From Bowmanella denitrificans (GTDB taxonomy: Bacteria > Pseudomonadota > Gammaproteobacteria > Enterobacterales > Alteromonadaceae): a stretch of DNA of 64,000 nucleotides. A model generated the notes under the pieces. That model ran no database searches, was not told the DNA's origin, and was given only the letters and a program-made list of their open reading frames with translations. This document shows, piece by piece, positions 60,614-64,000 of this stretch. The stretch spans positions 1-64,000 of the forward strand of contig NZ_BAAAEI010000012.1 in NCBI RefSeq assembly GCF_039522935.1, in the 5' to 3' direction. The translations under genes and the position numbers were made by a program. Positions within the stretch are counted from its first letter, which is position 1, and every line of letters begins with the position of its first letter.

Positions 60614-60706
60614 AATCCGTCCAAAGCTAATGGTTCATCACCATGCTATGGCGGATGCCCCAAAGATTCTTTTCCATTGCTGCTATTTTGCTAGGCTAAA
60701 CCTGCG

Positions 60707-61975
60707 TTATGGCAGACGACTGACAATCAGTGCGGCGTTGACCCCACCGAAGCCAAAGCCGTCGCACAGCGCATGTTGAATATTGGCTTTACGCGCGGTG
60801 CGTGGCACAAAATCCAGGTCCTGCATCTCTTGGTCGGCGGCATGGAAATTCAGGGTCGGCGGCAACTCCCCATTTATGACGGCCAGAGCCGAGAAAATAC
60901 TTTCCACACCACCTGCGGCACCGAGCAAATGGCCAGTGGCAGATTTAGTTGAGGAAATCGGCACGTTGGCCAGCGCCGCACCAAACACATTGCGTAAGGC
61001 GGCAATTTCCGCCCGATCGCCAACCGGAGTAGAGGTGGCGTGGGCATTAATATAGCCAATATCGCCGGTACTGAGATTCGCCATAGCCAAGGCCGTTTCG
61101 ATAGCCATGGCAGCACCTGAGCCGTCGTCCGGCCCGGCGGTAATATGATGGGCATCGGCACTGGTACCGTAACCACTGAGCACGGCCAGTGGTGTGGCAC
61201 CGCGCTGCAGGGCATGTTCCAGGGTTTCAATAACTAACAAGCCCGCACCTTCGCCCATCACAAAACCGTTGCGGTCCTTATCAAAGGGCCTGGATGCCTG
61301 TGTCGGCTGCTCGGTTTGCAATGACAGCGCCTTAAGGGCGTTGAAACTGGCCAGGGATAATGGGTCGATACAGGCTTCTGCCCCGCCCACCAGCGCTACT
61401 TTGGCTTCACCCGTTCGAATCAGGCGCATGCCATCGCCAATGGCTTGTACCCCGGCAGCGCAGGCGGTAACAGGGCAACCCAGCGGGCCTTTAAAGCCAT
61501 AACGAATGGAGATATTGCCAGCCGCCAGGTTGGCCAGAAATGCCGGTACAGTAAACGGCGAAAGGCGTTTAAATCCCCTTTGCATCAGGGTGTTTTGCGC
61601 CTCGGTGATGGTGGTAAAACCGCCTATGCCCGAAGCCACTATGGTGGCAGTGGCTCTTTTGTCCTGCTCTGTTTGTGGCAACCAGGCTGCCTGTTGTAAA
61701 GCTTCCTGCGCCGCCGCCATGGCATACAGGGTAAAGCGATCGAGCTTCTTAAGATCTTTCTTATCCACCACACTAAGCGGATCAAAACCTGCTTCACTGT
61801 CTTCTTCAATACCTGGCACCACGCCGCCGATACGCACGGGCACATCGCCCAGCTCAATATGCGATAGGGTTCTGATACCGGATTGTCCGGCAATCAGCCT
61901 TTGCCAGTTAGCCTTGACCCCGTTAGCCAGAGGACTGATCATACCCATGCCGGTGATTACAATAGGTGAATGCAT
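60707..61975 (-). CDS. Beta-ketoacyl-ACP synthase II-like (FabF family)
   Basis: Predicted 422-residue condensing enzyme. The catalytic Cys is in TACAAGVQAIGDG, and the two His in NAHATSTPVGD and STKSATGHLLGAAG, so a Cys-His-His active site is complete. MHSPIVITGMGMISPLANGVK is the FabF-type start. It is separate from a fab cluster and divergent from a TetR regulator, so it may be a dedicated elongation or a secondary pathway KAS rather than the housekeeping FabF. Confidence 0.88.
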   Translation of the reverse strand: MHSPIVITGMGMISPLANGVKANWQRLIAGQSGIRTLSHIELGDVPVRIGGVVPGIEEDSEAGFDPLSVVDKKDLKKLDRFTLYAMAAAQEALQQAAWLPQTEQDKRATATIVASGIGGFTTITEAQNTLMQRGFKRLSPFTVPAFLANLAAGNISIRYGFKGPLGCPVTACAAGVQAIGDGMRLIRTGEAKVALVGGAEACIDPLSLASFNALKALSLQTEQPTQASRPFDKDRNGFVMGEGAGLLVIETLEHALQRGATPLAVLSGYGTSADAHHITAGPDDGSGAAMAIETALAMANLSTGDIGYINAHATSTPVGDRAEIAALRNVFGAALANVPISSTKSATGHLLGAAGGVESIFSALAVINGELPPTLNFHAADQEMQDLDFVPRTARKANIQHALCDGFGFGGVNAALIVSRLP

Positions 61976-62042
61976 AAAAACTCCTGATAAGTTGCCAACG
62001 CAAGCACCCTAAACTCAGGCAATATATGATCAAGATAATAAT

Positions 62043-62055
62043 CTGCCGTCGGCAG
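62043..62055. promoter_or_regulatory. CTGCCG-T-CGGCAG palindrome, candidate TetR operator
   Basis: A perfect 13-base palindrome 10 bases upstream of the TetR gene start and 67 bases upstream of the divergent ketoacyl synthase start. Position suits an autoregulatory operator controlling both genes. Confidence 0.65.
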
Positions 62056-62065
62056 AGGAGATATC

Positions 62066-62689
62066 ATGCCCTACAGCAAAGACCATAAGCATCAGTCACG
62101 TCGCAGCATTCTGCAGGCGGCCCGTGACTTGTTTTGCCTGCATGGTTTTGACCGGGTTTCGATTAATCAGATTATGCGCCGGGCGAAAATGACTCATGGT
62201 GCCTTTTATAATCACTTCAAATCCAAGGAAGAGCTGTATAGCGCGGCGTTTGTGGATAGCCTGAAGGCCAGCCGCACCGCCAGATTGGTCAAAGGGCCGC
62301 TGTCTATTCAAAATCTGGTGGCACTGGCCACCAGCTACTGGAATCTGCAGGAAACCAAATCCCTGGAATTGCCCGGCCCCGAAGCCATTTTGTTTAATGA
62401 AATAGGCAACAATAACAATGAGGTGCAGGCCTTATTCAGCCAGGCCTACAGCAGCCTGGTTAAAATGCTGGAAACCCGAATCAAGGCGCTAAGCAGACTG
62501 AATAAACAGCCGCAAACAAGTGATCAGGGCCTGATTGCCAACAGGGCCAGGGTAGTACTGGTCTCTCTGGTTGGCGCGGTAACCGTGGCGCGGGTGATTG
62601 CCGATGAGGATGAACGCCGACAGTTGTTACAGGCCGCGCAGGAACAAATTCTTGCCCTGCTGGGTGCCGATAAATTACCTGTGAGTTAA
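62066..62689 (+). CDS. TetR family transcriptional regulator
   Basis: Predicted 207-residue repressor. The N-terminal HTH is ILQAARDLFCLHGFDRVSINQIMRRAKMTHGAFYNHFKSKEELY; the ligand-binding half is helical and divergent. An operator-like palindrome sits in the divergent promoter with the ketoacyl-ACP synthase, so a fatty-acid-type ligand is plausible. Confidence 0.92.
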   Translation: MPYSKDHKHQSRRSILQAARDLFCLHGFDRVSINQIMRRAKMTHGAFYNHFKSKEELYSAAFVDSLKASRTARLVKGPLSIQNLVALATSYWNLQETKSLELPGPEAILFNEIGNNNNEVQALFSQAYSSLVKMLETRIKALSRLNKQPQTSDQGLIANRARVVLVSLVGAVTVARVIADEDERRQLLQAAQEQILALLGADKLPVS

Positions 62690-62741
62690 GCCCCAGTAAC
62701 GCAATTCACCGACACAGAGCCAAGCATGCAGGTTTGCCGGT

Positions 62742-63485
62742 TCAGGTTAACGAAAGTTGATACGCACAAATTCCCACCGAGCTGGCCAGATTCAGCGAAT
62801 CAATACTACCGCATCCGGCAATAGTAAAAGCATCAGCGCTAAAGGCCTGCAGCGCTTCTGATGGCACGCCGCGGGCCTCATTACCAAACAAATAGCAGTG
62901 GTAACCGGCAAAGCCCGGCGCACTGATGTTCTGCCCTTGCAAATCCAGATAGGCAAAGCGGCTGAAGCGTTGCGGCAGCTCGTCCAGCACAACATCCTGC
63001 TCAACAGGCAGATGGAATATCGCGCCCATACTGGCGCGCACCACTTTGGAATTAAACGGGTCGACACTGTTGGGACTTAGCAGTAAACGAAACTGTCCAA
63101 ACCAGGCCAGGGTACGGATAATAGTGCCCAGATTGCCCGGGTCCTGCACTTCATGCAGATAAATACAACGTTCACCCTGTTGCGGCGCTGGCAGGCTGCC
63201 GGGCTCGGGTAACGGCACGCAGGCAATCATGCCCTGTGGTGTTTTGGTATCACTGAGCTGGGCCATCTGTTTTTCATTCAGTACCACCAGTTGAAAATCC
63301 GCAGGTAGCTGGCAGGCCCAATCCTGATGCGACTCGGTGATATACAGGGTCATCCGGCCTGCATCTGCACGATTTTTGATGGCTTTTTGCAGCTCCAGAA
63401 TCAGGTGCTCGCCTTCTACCAGATAATGGCCGAATTCGGTGCGATACTTTTTCTGATGCAGCTTTTTAACGTCGTCCAGTTTCAT
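62742..63485 (-). CDS. TrmH/SpoU family RNA methyltransferase
   Basis: Predicted 247-residue enzyme; start at 63485 (MKLDDVKKLHQKKYRTEFGHYLVEGEHLI) is chosen, since the longer frame adds 36 unrelated residues. An N-terminal L30-like substrate-binding domain (VEGEHLILEL) is followed by the SPOUT domain with HEVQDPGNLGTIIRTLAWFG, FNSKVVRASMGAIFHLPV, LFGNEARGVP and SLNLASSVGICAYQL. These are the SAM-binding trefoil-knot motifs. It 2'-O-methylates rRNA or tRNA; the exact target is unknown. Confidence 0.92.
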   Translation of the reverse strand: MKLDDVKKLHQKKYRTEFGHYLVEGEHLILELQKAIKNRADAGRMTLYITESHQDWACQLPADFQLVVLNEKQMAQLSDTKTPQGMIACVPLPEPGSLPAPQQGERCIYLHEVQDPGNLGTIIRTLAWFGQFRLLLSPNSVDPFNSKVVRASMGAIFHLPVEQDVVLDELPQRFSRFAYLDLQGQNISAPGFAGYHCYLFGNEARGVPSEALQAFSADAFTIAGCGSIDSLNLASSVGICAYQLSLT

Positions 63486-63513
63486 AAAGATACCCAATAC
63501 AAAAAGATACTTA

Positions 63514-63688
63514 CCACAGAGACACGAAGAACACAGAGAGTGCCAATATGAGGATGTGCTTGTGCTTGATTGTTCCCCTCGACGCTCGGGCACTGTGGGA
63601 ATACTGGGATGGTAGCAGAGATATTTCCCTTCACCGTCAGTTAAGTCTCAAGACTTTCTGATCTCTGTGTACTCCGTGCCTCTGTGGT
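63514..63688. repeat. Inverted repeat element of the ACCACAGAG family
   Basis: ACCACAGAGACACGAAGAAC (63514 on) and its continuation ACAGAGA form a 27-base arm, matched by the reverse-complement arm TCTCTGTG...CTGTGGT (63662-63688) with three mismatches. About 120 unrelated bases lie between. The element lies between the TrmH-family gene and rlmE. Related palindromes are at 1571-1650 and 2183-2276. Confidence 0.8.
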
Positions 63689-63799
63689 TTGGCTTTCTGT
63701 GGTTTTTCCTTCTGCCGTCAACCCAGCCGAAGGATTTTGCAATTCAGGGGCGCAAGCTTACAATATGCGCCGTTTCAGCGACAGCAGCAGACTTATCTT

Positions 63800-64000
63800 A
63801 TGGCCAAATCAAAAACCAGTAAAAAGTGGATGGACGAACACGTAAACGATCCCTACGTGAAAAAGGCCCAGATTGACGGCTATCGTTCCCGCGCCAGTTA
63901 TAAGCTGCTTGAAATCAATGAAAAAGATAAGTTGTTTCGCCCCGGCAGTGTGGTAATGGACCTGGGCTCAGCGCCTGGTGGCTGGTCACAAATTGTCGCG
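63800..64000 (+). CDS. rlmE: 23S rRNA 2'-O-ribose methyltransferase RlmE (5' part)
   Basis: The first 67 codons run off the window end. MAKSKTSKKWMDEHVNDPYVKKAQ, then YRSRASYKLLEINEKDKLF and the SAM motif VVMDLGSAPGGWSQIV, are the FtsJ/RrmJ start. RlmE methylates U2552 of 23S rRNA and is usually heat-inducible. The 3' end is outside the window. Confidence 0.95.
   Translation, partial: MAKSKTSKKWMDEHVNDPYVKKAQIDGYRSRASYKLLEINEKDKLFRPGSVVMDLGSAPGGWSQIVA

Overview
The window is a 64 kb chromosomal segment of a Gram-negative gammaproteobacterium, most likely of the order Alteromonadales. The reasons are the gene order and repertoire: glnA - DUF4124 gene - ntrB - ntrC opposite typA, hslVU, prkB, a yhfA-type osmC gene, ompR-envZ, roxA, a PEP-CTERM protein and a large secreted subtilase. 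Species cannot be assigned from sequence alone. No rRNA or tRNA genes and no CRISPR array were recognised, and no intact transposase was seen.

Bases 1-3900 are accessory DNA and look unlike the rest. Two PD-(D/E)XK-type genes are arranged as integron gene cassettes around a convincing attC site (681-752). The second cassette is followed by a decayed, oppositely oriented group II intron 3' end (intron-encoded protein C terminus at 1346-1462). Beyond it lie an orphan truncated antitoxin, palindromic and tandem repeats, a DUF6176 gene between two 18-bp direct repeats, and acetyltransferase genes. No integrase gene is in view.

Bases 3.9-13.2 kb hold small metabolic and regulatory genes (acetyltransferases, a YjbR-like protein, a lipoprotein, a diguanylate cyclase, an SDR/LysR divergent pair, an SMR exporter, roxA) and two gene wrecks: a frameshifted DinB-like gene and an internally deleted azoreductase mini-ORF. 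Bases 13.2-20.2 kb are the nitrogen-control block (ntrC, ntrB, DUF4124 gene, glnA) with a readable sigma-54 promoter and NtrC sites, then typA. Bases 20.3-24.5 kb encode an RND efflux pair.

Bases 24.6-30.6 kb carry an arginase-family gene with rraA, then a PAP2 phosphatase, an MJ1255-type glycosyltransferase, an M14-type deacylase, rimK and a RimB-like protease, a plausible glutamate-ligase modification cluster. Bases 30.8-38.1 kb carry a second diguanylate cyclase, hslVU with a sigma-32 promoter, prkB with a glycosyltransferase, and a PEP-CTERM protein with a sigma-54-like promoter. Bases 38.3-41.1 kb are the yhfA-like osmC gene and ompR-envZ.

Bases 41.2-49.3 kb are the most unusual block: two M16 peptidases (one active, one lacking the zinc motif) followed by a translationally coupled ABC exporter with one ATPase, three paralogous adaptor proteins and one MacB-type permease. 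Bases 49.4-64 kb hold pckA, a DeoR-type regulator with glmS, an alpha/beta hydrolase divergent from a CGNR regulator, a 1299-residue subtilase, an AraC regulator, a fabF-like gene divergent from a TetR regulator, a TrmH-family methyltransferase and the 5' end of rlmE.
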